Positions 1 through 5,827 of a stretch of DNA of 6,034 nucleotides are shown piece after piece. Made by a program: the position numbers and the translations under genes. The notes beneath the pieces were generated by a model that had not been told where the DNA came from, ran no database searches, and saw only the letters and a program-made list of their open reading frames with translations. The stretch is from positions 1-6,034 of the forward strand of contig JAAYWE010000019.1 of NCBI GenBank assembly GCA_012516755.1, written 5' to 3'. This DNA is from Treponema sp. Lineage in GTDB: Bacteria; Spirochaetota; Spirochaetia; Treponematales; Rectinemataceae. Positions within the stretch are counted from its first letter, which is position 1. Every line of letters begins with the position of its first letter.

Positions 1-1365
1 CAGATCCAGAGCTTGGCAAGCTGCAAGTAACTCCATGGCGATCACTCGCCTGGCATTGTCGATGATCTGTCGTGCCTTGCGAGCTGCGATAGTTCCCATG
101 GATACATGATCTTCCTGATTTGCGCTCGAAGGAATAGAGTCCACGCTTGCAGGGTGAGAGAGTACTTTGTTCTCGGATACCAGGCTTGCTGCGCTGTATT
201 GCACAATCATAAAGCCTGAATTAAGTCCGCCATTTATGGTCAGAAAGGCAGGCAGACCTTCGGAAAGGGTCGGATTTACCATTCTCTCGAGGCGCCGTTC
301 TGAGAGATTAGCCAACTCCGAAGCGCCAATGCCTAGATAATCCAGGGCCAAGGCCAAGGGTTCGCCATGGAAGTTACCACCGGAAATAATATCGCCCCCT
401 TCTCGGAGCACATAGGGAAAGATTAGAGGATTGTCCGTCACTGCGTTTAGCTCAGCCGAGACTATTTCCCATACATGCCGGATGGCCGCAAGGCAGGCAC
501 CATGAACTTGGGGAATGCATCTAAGGGCATAGGCATCTTGAACTCTAGTCCCTGAAGCCATGCTGGTAAGTCGTGAATCCTCCAGGAGTCTGCGCAGGTC
601 TTGAGCGACCTCGATTTGGGCTTTTTGGCGCCTAAGTTCATGGATACGCGGATCGAGCGCCTCTGTTATACCGCGCAAGGCCTGAAAAGAAAGGGCGGAG
701 GCGATCGTTGCACTTCGGTATAGAAGAAGGGCATCGTAGACAGATAGTACACCCAACGCGGCCATAGCCTGGGTTCCATTGATAAGGGCAAGTCCTTCTT
801 TTGCTTCCAGGACGAGTGGTTGCACGTGGGCTTCTGCTAAAGCAAGAGCCCCAGCCATCCTTGTGCCTTTATAAAGGGCTTCTCCCATTCCGATTAGCAC
901 GAGTGCAATGTGCGCCAGCGGAGCTAAGTCTCCGGAAGCGCCAAGAGAGCCTTTTTCGGGCACAATAGGCACGATATCTTCGTTTATGAGCTGAAGTATG
1001 CGGTGTACGATCATTGGTCTTACACCGCTATTCCCCACCGCAAGAGCGTTTGCCCTAAGCACCATCATGGCTCTCACTATCTCAGGCGCAAATGGTTCGC
1101 CTTGGCCGCAAGCATGGCTCATTATCAAGTTTTTTTGAAGCTGCGCATTGTCTTCTTCAGAAATAATGACATCGCAAAATTTGCCAAAACCAGTTGTTAT
1201 GCCATATTTTACTTGTTTTTTCTTGACTGCAAACTCCACAACTTCTCTGGATGCTTGCATACGCAATTCGGCATCCGGATCGAGTCGAACCGGAAGTTTG
1301 TGGCGAGCAACAGCAACAACATCGGAAATAGAAAGCGAACAACCATCGATGATCACTTCATTCAT
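1..1365 (-). CDS. hutH: Histidine ammonia-lyase, C-terminus cut by window edge
   Basis: Histidine ammonia-lyase converts L-histidine to trans-urocanate and ammonia, the first step of histidine breakdown, in the cytoplasm. The frame is open for 455 codons from the ATG at 1365 to position 1; the family runs to about 510 residues, so roughly 50 C-terminal residues are missing. The MIO prosthetic-group triad Ala-Ser-Gly lies at 143-145 inside GSLGASGDLAPLAH, nearly the 142-144 of the Pseudomonas putida enzyme. Other active-site residues appear conserved: Tyr54 (YGITTGFG), His84, Asn196 (NGTQ), Gln276/Tyr279/Arg282, Phe332 (SGGNFHGEP) and Glu418 (QEDHVSMG). The Ser-His pair at 83-84 and the QEDH motif favour histidine over phenylalanine or tyrosine as substrate. 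An in-frame ATG at 1398 would add 11 residues; 1365 is preferred because the numbering then matches the family and an extended -10 lies just upstream. No other hut gene is visible. Confidence 0.96.
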   Translation of the reverse strand, partial: MNEVIIDGCSLSISDVVAVARHKLPVRLDPDAELRMQASREVVEFAVKKKQVKYGITTGFGKFCDVIISEEDNAQLQKNLIMSHACGQGEPFAPEIVRAMMVLRANALAVGNSGVRPMIVHRILQLINEDIVPIVPEKGSLGASGDLAPLAHIALVLIGMGEALYKGTRMAGALALAEAHVQPLVLEAKEGLALINGTQAMAALGVLSVYDALLLYRSATIASALSFQALRGITEALDPRIHELRRQKAQIEVAQDLRRLLEDSRLTSMASGTRVQDAYALRCIPQVHGACLAAIRHVWEIVSAELNAVTDNPLIFPYVLREGGDIISGGNFHGEPLALALDYLGIGASELANLSERRLERMVNPTLSEGLPAFLTINGGLNSGFMIVQYSAASLVSENKVLSHPASVDSIPSSANQEDHVSMGTIAARKARQIIDNARRVIAMELLAACQALDL

Positions 1366-1372
1366 GTTTTTG

Positions 1373-1381
1373 ATTATAACA
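1373..1381 (-). promoter_or_regulatory. Extended -10 promoter element for hutH
   Basis: On the minus strand this reads TGTTATAAT, a perfect TATAAT hexamer preceded by TGn, which is the extended -10 form that can work with a poor -35. The hexamer at a 17-bp spacer (1396-1401, TCCATG) does not resemble TTGACA. Transcription would start near 1366, directly at the hutH ATG (1365), giving a leaderless or almost leaderless message. That fits the lack of any Shine-Dalgarno sequence before this ATG. The match is seen in the sequence; function is inferred. Confidence 0.5.
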
Positions 1382-1397
1382 TAAGAAGTACCACCCA

Positions 1398-1426
1398 TGG
1401 ACAGAGATTGCCTATACCGATAGCAT
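1398..1426 (+). promoter_or_regulatory. Possible promoter for the EamA transporter
   Basis: TGGACA (1398-1403, five of six bases of the -35 consensus) is followed after 17 bp by TAGCAT (1421-1426, four of six of the -10 consensus). The predicted transcription start is about 1433, next to the EamA ATG at 1435. The gap is only 69 bp and must also hold the divergent hutH promoter, so any promoter for this gene is either here or inside hutH. The -10 is weak and the call is tentative. Confidence 0.25.
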
Positions 1427-1434
1427 GGTTCGTC

Positions 1435-2301
1435 ATGGAAACCAAAAGGTTCAAAGCATCGTTTTTTGGCGTTATTGTTGCTGTAATTTGGGGTTTGACA
1501 TTTCTTTCGATCAAAGTAGCTCTGCGCGAATTTGGGCCCATGAGTCTTCCTCTATTTCGATTTGTAATTGCTTCGCTTTTGCTGGCCTTGATAATGATAT
1601 TGACCCGGACCAGGTTTCGAATTGCATGGAGAGATGTTCCGATGCTCTCACTGAGCGCTTTTTCCGGTGTAACTTTGTATTACTACTTCGAGAACAATGG
1701 CATAATGCGGCTCACTGCGTCAGAATCGTCGCTCATAGTAGGGACTATTCCTGTTGTCACGCTTCTTGCGGAGATGATTGCATTCAAGATTCGGCCTCGT
1801 CGCCCGGTAATGCTGGGAATAGTACTCTCTTTTGTAGGCGTAGCGCTAATCGTGATGCGATCGGAGAATGCTTCGACATCTATGTCTGGTTATTTTTTTA
1901 TGCTAGGAGCAGTTCTTTCTTGGGTGGCCTATGGATTTATGACTAAGCCGCTATCCGGGCGCTATCCTATGTTGACAATAACGTTCTGGCAGATGGTGAT
2001 AGGTGCCCTGGGTTGCATGCCTTTTGCGCTTGCCGAACAGCAATCCTGGACTGGGTTTTCAACTTCAGTACTCCTAAACGCTACATTTCTGGCTGTGTTT
2101 GGCTCGGCTATAGGTTATTGGCTCTATATAATCGTGCTGGATGAGCTAGGGCCGGGAAGATCGAGCGTGTTTATCAATCTCATTCCGGTAGTATCTGTGA
2201 CTGCTTCCTTTGTTTTTCTAGGAGAGCGCCTCAGCGCCATGCAGGTTGCGGGAGCCTGCCTTGCAATTGCGGGTGTATATTTGGCATCCAGTGGCTCATA
2301 A
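1435..2301 (+). CDS. EamA/DMT-superfamily inner-membrane transporter
   Basis: A 288-residue, strongly hydrophobic protein with the size and repeat layout of ten-helix drug/metabolite transporters. Two EamA halves are visible at about residues 10-141 and 153-286. The first has the N-terminal VIWGLTFLSIK segment and the PVVTLLAE helix near 106-113; the second repeats this with PVVSVTASFVFLGERL near 251-266. Such proteins move amino acids, metabolites or drugs across the inner membrane, and substrate cannot be assigned from sequence. The frame stays open for 144 codons upstream (from 1003), but that stretch lies antisense to hutH, is not EamA-like and is not coding. METKRF at 1435 is the first methionine leading straight into helix 1. 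A TTG at 1408 is a possible alternative start, and no clear Shine-Dalgarno precedes either. The gene is divergent from hutH, so a link to histidine or urocanate transport is possible but unproven. Confidence 0.9.
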   Translation: METKRFKASFFGVIVAVIWGLTFLSIKVALREFGPMSLPLFRFVIASLLLALIMILTRTRFRIAWRDVPMLSLSAFSGVTLYYYFENNGIMRLTASESSLIVGTIPVVTLLAEMIAFKIRPRRPVMLGIVLSFVGVALIVMRSENASTSMSGYFFMLGAVLSWVAYGFMTKPLSGRYPMLTITFWQMVIGALGCMPFALAEQQSWTGFSTSVLLNATFLAVFGSAIGYWLYIIVLDELGPGRSSVFINLIPVVSVTASFVFLGERLSAMQVAGACLAIAGVYLASSGS

Positions 2302-2308
2302 GCAAGAT

Positions 2309-3256
2309 CTAGTAAAGGCGGCTTTGATTTGCTATTGAGCGCGCCAAGATGCAGGCACCGGTTGTTGCGTCGGCTTGAGGCACCACAACGCGGTGGCGCG
2401 GCAATGTGGAGAGTATTCGCGCTTCCGTATCGCGCCATAGGCGTTCATTGTTCGTGATAAAACCTCCTGAAAAGGCTATCTTTCCGCCGATGGTCGCTTC
2501 TCCGAGTCGGATAGCAATGGAAGTTGCAAGCAAGGCTAGTTCTTCTGCGGCTTCGATGAATATTTGCCTTGCTGTTTCGTCGCCTCGATCTTGTTCTTCT
2601 GCCACAATCCTGGCAAACGCCGCGATTTTCGCCTTGTCGAAATCCTCGTAGATGGCTGGAATAAGGGAAAAGGCCTCTTTTTCGCCAAAATAGGCAAGGG
2701 CTCTGCCAAGCAAATCGGTTTGAGGCCCCCTTCTATCCTGGAATCGAATTGCTGCATTTAGAGCGCGAAGTCCGACCCAGTAAGCCGATCCCTCATCTCC
2801 AAGGATATGACCCCATCCTCCGGATCGGATGATTCGACCTACACTATCGGCTCCCACCGCAATAGATCCGGTTCCCGCGATGAGGAGAATCCCTCGAAGT
2901 TCTCCGAAGGCTCCAGCAAGGGCGGGGATAGAATCATTCTTTACTTCTATGAGAGTATCGAAACCCAGATTTCCGGCTTCTCGAATGATGCTTCGCATCA
3001 TGCCTGTATCTGCTTCTCTGTCTATGCCAGCTACACCAGCAAAACCTGAAATGCAGTTGTCGGCGGAGAGATTGATACTCTTGTACATTCCTGAAAAAAG
3101 ATCATCGAGCGTTTTTCTGGAGCCGTTCCATCCGACTGATCTGGGGTTCATGCTGAGGCTTTCAGCCTGGTACAGCATCTTGCCTTCCAGGCTTTCTATC
3201 CTCAGTCTTGTCGATGTACCTCCGCCATCTATGCCAAAAATCCATTGGTTATCCAT
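2309..3256 (-). CDS. BadF/BadG/BcrA/BcrD-type kinase, N-acetylglucosamine kinase-like
   Basis: A 315-residue ASKHA-fold ATPase of the family that includes N-acetylglucosamine kinase and the bacterial MurNAc/GlcNAc kinase MurK. It probably phosphorylates an imported amino sugar with ATP in the cytoplasm. Motifs appear in family order: phosphate-1 loop GIDGGGTSTR (8-17), the NDS motif with Asp108 as likely catalytic base, phosphate-2 AGTGSIA (127-133), the GGWGHILGDEGSAYW block (146-160) and the adenosine-site AFSGGF (261-266). The conserved-Cys arrangement of the benzoyl- and hydroxyglutaryl-CoA dehydratase activators is not seen, which favours the sugar-kinase branch. The ATG at 3256 has GAGG six bases upstream. 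The gene sits 101 bp downstream of the HAD gene with its own candidate promoter and follows a sugar ABC transporter. The exact sugar is unknown; glucosamine, GlcNAc and MurNAc are all possible. Confidence 0.88.
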   Translation of the reverse strand: MDNQWIFGIDGGGTSTRLRIESLEGKMLYQAESLSMNPRSVGWNGSRKTLDDLFSGMYKSINLSADNCISGFAGVAGIDREADTGMMRSIIREAGNLGFDTLIEVKNDSIPALAGAFGELRGILLIAGTGSIAVGADSVGRIIRSGGWGHILGDEGSAYWVGLRALNAAIRFQDRRGPQTDLLGRALAYFGEKEAFSLIPAIYEDFDKAKIAAFARIVAEEQDRGDETARQIFIEAAEELALLATSIAIRLGEATIGGKIAFSGGFITNNERLWRDTEARILSTLPRHRVVVPQADATTGACILARSIANQSRLY

Positions 3257-3262
3257 CAGGGA

Positions 3263-3266
3263 CCTC
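3263..3266 (-). promoter_or_regulatory. Ribosome binding site of the BadF-type kinase
   Basis: GAGG on the minus strand, six bases (TCCCTG) before the ATG at 3256. It supports that start. The purine-rich leader just upstream (an A-run at 3272-3283) should be weakly structured. Confidence 0.6.
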
Positions 3267-3310
3267 GCAAGTTTTTTTCTTTTATGCTAGGGCATTATCA
3301 AGACTAGACT

Positions 3311-3339
3311 ATTCTAATTGCAGGAGCTAATGCATTCAA
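3311..3339 (-). promoter_or_regulatory. Candidate sigma-70-type promoter for the kinase gene
   Basis: On the minus strand TTGAAT (3339-3334, four of six) and TAGAAT (3316-3311, five of six) are separated by exactly 17 bp. They lie in the 101-bp gap between the HAD gene and the kinase. Transcription would start near 3304, giving a leader of about 45 bases with the GAGG ribosome site near its end. No terminator-like hairpin was seen after the HAD stop, so read-through from the upstream operon could also express the kinase. An 8-bp palindrome, AATGCATT (3329-3336), overlaps the -35 edge and could be a protein site, but is too short to call. Confidence 0.45.
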
Positions 3340-3357
3340 TAAGGAATTTCAGATAAT

Positions 3358-4008
3358 TCAAGATGGAGGCGCAACGATAGGCGCATCGGCCTTATGGACA
3401 GGCGCACCGATTTCACCGAAAAGTCGATCGATAGGCGCTCCAAGCTCTAAGAGCGCTTGCCTTAGATGGTCTGCATCGATATAGTGAACGGCTTGAATGC
3501 CGAGACTAGAGGCGGCCTTTATATTCTCTTCGCTATCGTCGGTAAAGAAAGTGCGCTCGGCAGGTACTCCTTCCGCTTCGAGAATATGTTGCCAGAACTC
3601 TGGCTCAGGTTTTATGTGACCTATAATATGAGATGCGTATACCGCATGGAATGGACTATATAATCCAAGCTGGATATTGATTTCGTGGTGACTATCGATT
3701 GTGTTAGTTCCGCATACTACCCTGGCTTTCTTTGACAATTCATCGACTAATGAGAAAGTGTCTTCATCGGGGAGCGGTCTGAATAACGTCTTTAGATAAT
3801 TCTCGGAAGGCCTGATCCCTGTGCGATCAGAAAACCTTCGCCAGAACTCGGCACTGTCTATCGACCCTCTTGAGAGTGATTTTATATCAGGTGCAATAAA
3901 ATCGAGGAAAGTGGCCATATCCAATCCCAGGGCAGCCGCTACATCGCCCATAATCATATGGTTCCGTATTAGAACCCCTCCTTCGTCGAAAATATAGAGG
4001 TCGATCAT
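3358..4008 (-). CDS. YihX-like HAD-superfamily hydrolase (HAD-IA, probable sugar phosphatase)
   Basis: A 216-residue protein with haloacid dehalogenase motifs in order: motif I FDEGGVL with nucleophile Asp8, motif II GTN with Thr101, motif III Lys133 in HIKPEPEFW, and motif IV Asp157-Asp158 in FFTDDSEEN. A helical cap of about residues 15-85 follows motif I, as in subfamily IA. The second motif-I Asp, usually the general acid, is Gly10. The same replacement occurs in Escherichia coli YihX (FDLGNV), an alpha-glucose-1-phosphate phosphatase, and the lysine and DD-motif regions also resemble YihX. A phosphatase acting on a sugar phosphate is therefore the best guess. The last ~20 residues are rich in Ala, Pro and Gly and look like a variable tail. 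The ATG overlaps the preceding permease stop by 4 bp (ATGA), with GGGAG six bases upstream, indicating translational coupling within the sugar operon. Confidence 0.85.
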   Translation of the reverse strand: MIDLYIFDEGGVLIRNHMIMGDVAAALGLDMATFLDFIAPDIKSLSRGSIDSAEFWRRFSDRTGIRPSENYLKTLFRPLPDEDTFSLVDELSKKARVVCGTNTIDSHHEINIQLGLYSPFHAVYASHIIGHIKPEPEFWQHILEAEGVPAERTFFTDDSEENIKAASSLGIQAVHYIDADHLRQALLELGAPIDRLFGEIGAPVHKADAPIVAPPS

Positions 4009-4883
4009 GTTTTGCTCCCGGTATAGACTCCAGCGCCGCTCAAGAAATACTTGGACATGGTAAAGAAAAGCAGAAAAACAGGCAATGCCGCAATGACCGC
4101 TACGGCCATCATGGCGCCCTCGTCGGTGCTAAGCTCTGATGTGAAGAGTACTATATAGAGGGGTATGGTCTTGAGCTCTTCCTTTTGTATTATTAAAAGA
4201 GGCCAAATCAGATTATCCCACTGTCCGCGAAAGGCGAGAATTGCCAATGTGGCAATAGCCGGTGTTGCATTGCGGAATACTATAGATCTGTATATTTGAA
4301 ACTCGGAGCAGCCATCTATGCGCGCCGCATCTAGCAGTTCATCCGGAAAACCCAACAGGAACTGGCGCATAAGGAATACTCCGAAAGCGCTCGTAAGGAA
4401 AGGAAGTATGAGTCCGATCAGTCGATTCTGAAGGCCAAATTTAACCGCGGTCAAGTAAAGCGGAATCATTACGGTCTCGAAAGGAATCATCATAGTCGCC
4501 ATAATTCCCATAAATACTATATTTCTTCCTTTGAAATGGAATTTAGCCAATCCATAGCCAGTAAGTGAGGCGAGAATCACGGATGATAAAGCTACCGATG
4601 AAGCTACAATGAAGGAATTGGCAATATTCCGTAGGTATATCCAGCTTCCGTCGGATCCTTTGAGAGCACGCAGATAATTCGACCAAAGTGGTGTCTCCGG
4701 AATCCAGCGATAAGGGATGGTTGTAACATCATGGCCAGGCATAAGAGAAGCGCTGAACATGAAAGCAAACGGAAGAAGCGCTGCAGAACATGCCATTATG
4801 AGAATTATGGTCGCAAAGAGGCTCCCGGTTTTATAGCGGACCGCGTTCCAAAGAGTGCTCGAACCGGAGGCTTCGCGTTTCAT
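4005..4883 (-). CDS. Carbohydrate ABC transporter permease, MalG/UgpE type (CUT1)
   Basis: An inner-membrane permease of 292 residues, one half of the channel of a CUT1 sugar importer. A first hydrophobic helix lies at about 20-45, followed by the periplasmic loop typical of MalG homologues and then the BPD_transp_1 core at about 85-280. The cytoplasmic EAA loop, which docks on the ATPase, reads DAARIDG at 185-191 with the conserved Gly191. The protein ends in a short hydrophilic tail. The frame is open to an ATG at 4925, but that start has no ribosome site. The ATG at 4883 follows GGGGAGG by seven bases and overlaps the upstream permease stop by 4 bp (ATGA), so 4883 is chosen. It also overlaps the HAD gene start by 4 bp downstream, marking a tightly coupled operon. 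Substrate is unknown; the linked kinase suggests an amino sugar. Confidence 0.93.
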   Translation of the reverse strand: MKREASGSSTLWNAVRYKTGSLFATIILIMACSAALLPFAFMFSASLMPGHDVTTIPYRWIPETPLWSNYLRALKGSDGSWIYLRNIANSFIVASSVALSSVILASLTGYGLAKFHFKGRNIVFMGIMATMMIPFETVMIPLYLTAVKFGLQNRLIGLILPFLTSAFGVFLMRQFLLGFPDELLDAARIDGCSEFQIYRSIVFRNATPAIATLAILAFRGQWDNLIWPLLIIQKEELKTIPLYIVLFTSELSTDEGAMMAVAVIAALPVFLLFFTMSKYFLSGAGVYTGSKT

Positions 4884-5788
4884 TCGAGTTCCTCCCCTTG
4901 ACCCCCTGCTTTTACCTGGAGCCATGAAAGAACCAATAGAATGAAGAAAAGGAAAAGGCTCATTACGCTTGCCTTACCGAGATTTTGATCTGAGAGCGCC
5001 GTACGGTAGATATTTAGGGTCAGTACATTGATTGGCGCCAGAGGGGCACCATGTTGGTTAAAAAGATATTGAGTGGAAAAAGTCTTAAGGCTCGAAATGA
5101 AGATCATAACCGACACCAGCGCCATAGTGGGCCTCAATAAAGGCAGGGTTATTCGAGTTAATCGCTGCCAGCTGTTTGCCCCATCGATCATTGAGGCCTC
5201 TACAACGCTAGAGGGAATCTTTCCGATTCCTGTTCCAAAAAGTATGGTATAGTATCCAATCTGCTTCCATACATAGACGAGGATTGTCGATAGTTGAACC
5301 ATCGCGGCGTCCGCAAGCCACTTGTGATCAATCCCCGGCGTGCCCAATAGGGTGTTGAGAAATTGATTTGCAAGGCCGCGAGGATCGAATATGAGCAGCC
5401 ACACGCTTGCCGTGACGACAGAAGATAGAATAGCCGGGGAATAAAGTGCCATCTGGTAGAATCGCTTGCCTTTTTTGCGGCTCGAGATTAAAAGCGCAAA
5501 CAGCAAGGATCCCAAAAACACCGGAACAAAGACGCCCACACAGAACACAGCCGAAGCTCGTACAGAATTCCAAAAATCTTGCGAACTCAGAACCGATATC
5601 CAATTCTGTAAACCGATGAATTTTGGTGGTTTGAGTGAAAGCAATTTCTTGTTATGAAAGCTAGTCCAGATTGCATATAGAATTGGATATAGCGAGAAGG
5701 CGGAAAAGAATAATATTCCCGGCGCTACGAAAATCCAGCCCCATCTGTTGCGTTTGGTCTCTAGTGGATTTCGGCGATCTTCCATCAT
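4880..5788 (-). CDS. Carbohydrate ABC transporter permease, MalF/UgpA type (CUT1)
   Basis: A 302-residue inner-membrane permease, partner of the MalG-type subunit encoded directly downstream. A basic N-terminus (about 1-16) precedes a first helix at about 17-42 with the WIFVAPGILFF and SLYPILYAIWTSF pattern typical of UgpA/MalF-like proteins. The binding-protein-dependent transport core runs from about 75 to 292. The EAA loop reads EASMIDG at 197-203 and continues to a TLPLLRP segment. AAAGGG at 5794-5799 serves either of two adjacent ATG codons, 5788 or 5785; a TTG at 5791 is too close to it. The start is therefore uncertain by one codon. The gene lies 39 bp after the binding-protein gene and its TGA overlaps the next ATG as ATGA. 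No ATPase gene follows, so a shared MsmK/UgpC-type ATPase is probably encoded elsewhere. Confidence 0.93.
   Translation of the reverse strand: MMEDRRNPLETKRNRWGWIFVAPGILFFSAFSLYPILYAIWTSFHNKKLLSLKPPKFIGLQNWISVLSSQDFWNSVRASAVFCVGVFVPVFLGSLLFALLISSRKKGKRFYQMALYSPAILSSVVTASVWLLIFDPRGLANQFLNTLLGTPGIDHKWLADAAMVQLSTILVYVWKQIGYYTILFGTGIGKIPSSVVEASMIDGANSWQRLTRITLPLLRPTMALVSVMIFISSLKTFSTQYLFNQHGAPLAPINVLTLNIYRTALSDQNLGKASVMSLFLFFILLVLSWLQVKAGGQGEELE
4891..4897 (-). promoter_or_regulatory. Strong ribosome binding site fixing the MalG-type permease start
   Basis: The minus strand reads GGGGAGG seven bases (AACTCGA) before the ATG at 4883. It lies within the last codons of the upstream permease gene. 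It is the strongest Shine-Dalgarno match noticed in the window and argues against the in-frame upstream ATG at 4925, which would add 14 residues and overlap the previous gene by 46 bp. Confidence 0.75.
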
Positions 5789-5793
5789 CAATG

Positions 5794-5799
5794 CCCTTT
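5794..5799 (-). promoter_or_regulatory. Ribosome binding site of the MalF-type permease
   Basis: AAAGGG on the minus strand lies five bases before the ATG at 5788 and eight before the ATG at 5785, within the 39-bp gap after the solute-binding protein gene. It excludes the TTG at 5791 as a likely start but does not choose between the two ATGs. Confidence 0.5.
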
Positions 5800-5827
5800 C
5801 ATTTTGGTCTCTGGACGAAGAACAAAT

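Noticed and set aside
1425..1946. 173-codon plus-strand open frame inside the EamA gene
   Set aside because: It is the shifted frame of the EamA gene; its translation is Cys/Ser-rich with no family pattern, while the EamA frame has helices and motifs throughout.
2304..2333. Nested AGCAA/TTGCT and AAAG/CTTT inverted repeat as a bidirectional terminator
   Set aside because: The stems are only 4-5 bp with mismatched spacing, there is no T-run on either side, and most of it is kinase coding sequence.
3272..3283. T-rich run on the plus strand that might be a terminator
   Set aside because: No GC-rich inverted repeat precedes it on the plus strand and no plus-strand gene ends nearby; on the minus strand it is an A-rich leader before the kinase ribosome site.
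2829..3290. 153-codon plus-strand open frame
   Set aside because: It lies opposite the BadF-type kinase, where all motifs are on the minus strand, and has no recognisable pattern of its own.
3301..3310. AGACTAGACT tandem repeat in the gap before the kinase
   Set aside because: Two copies of five bases are expected by chance and show no link to a known site.
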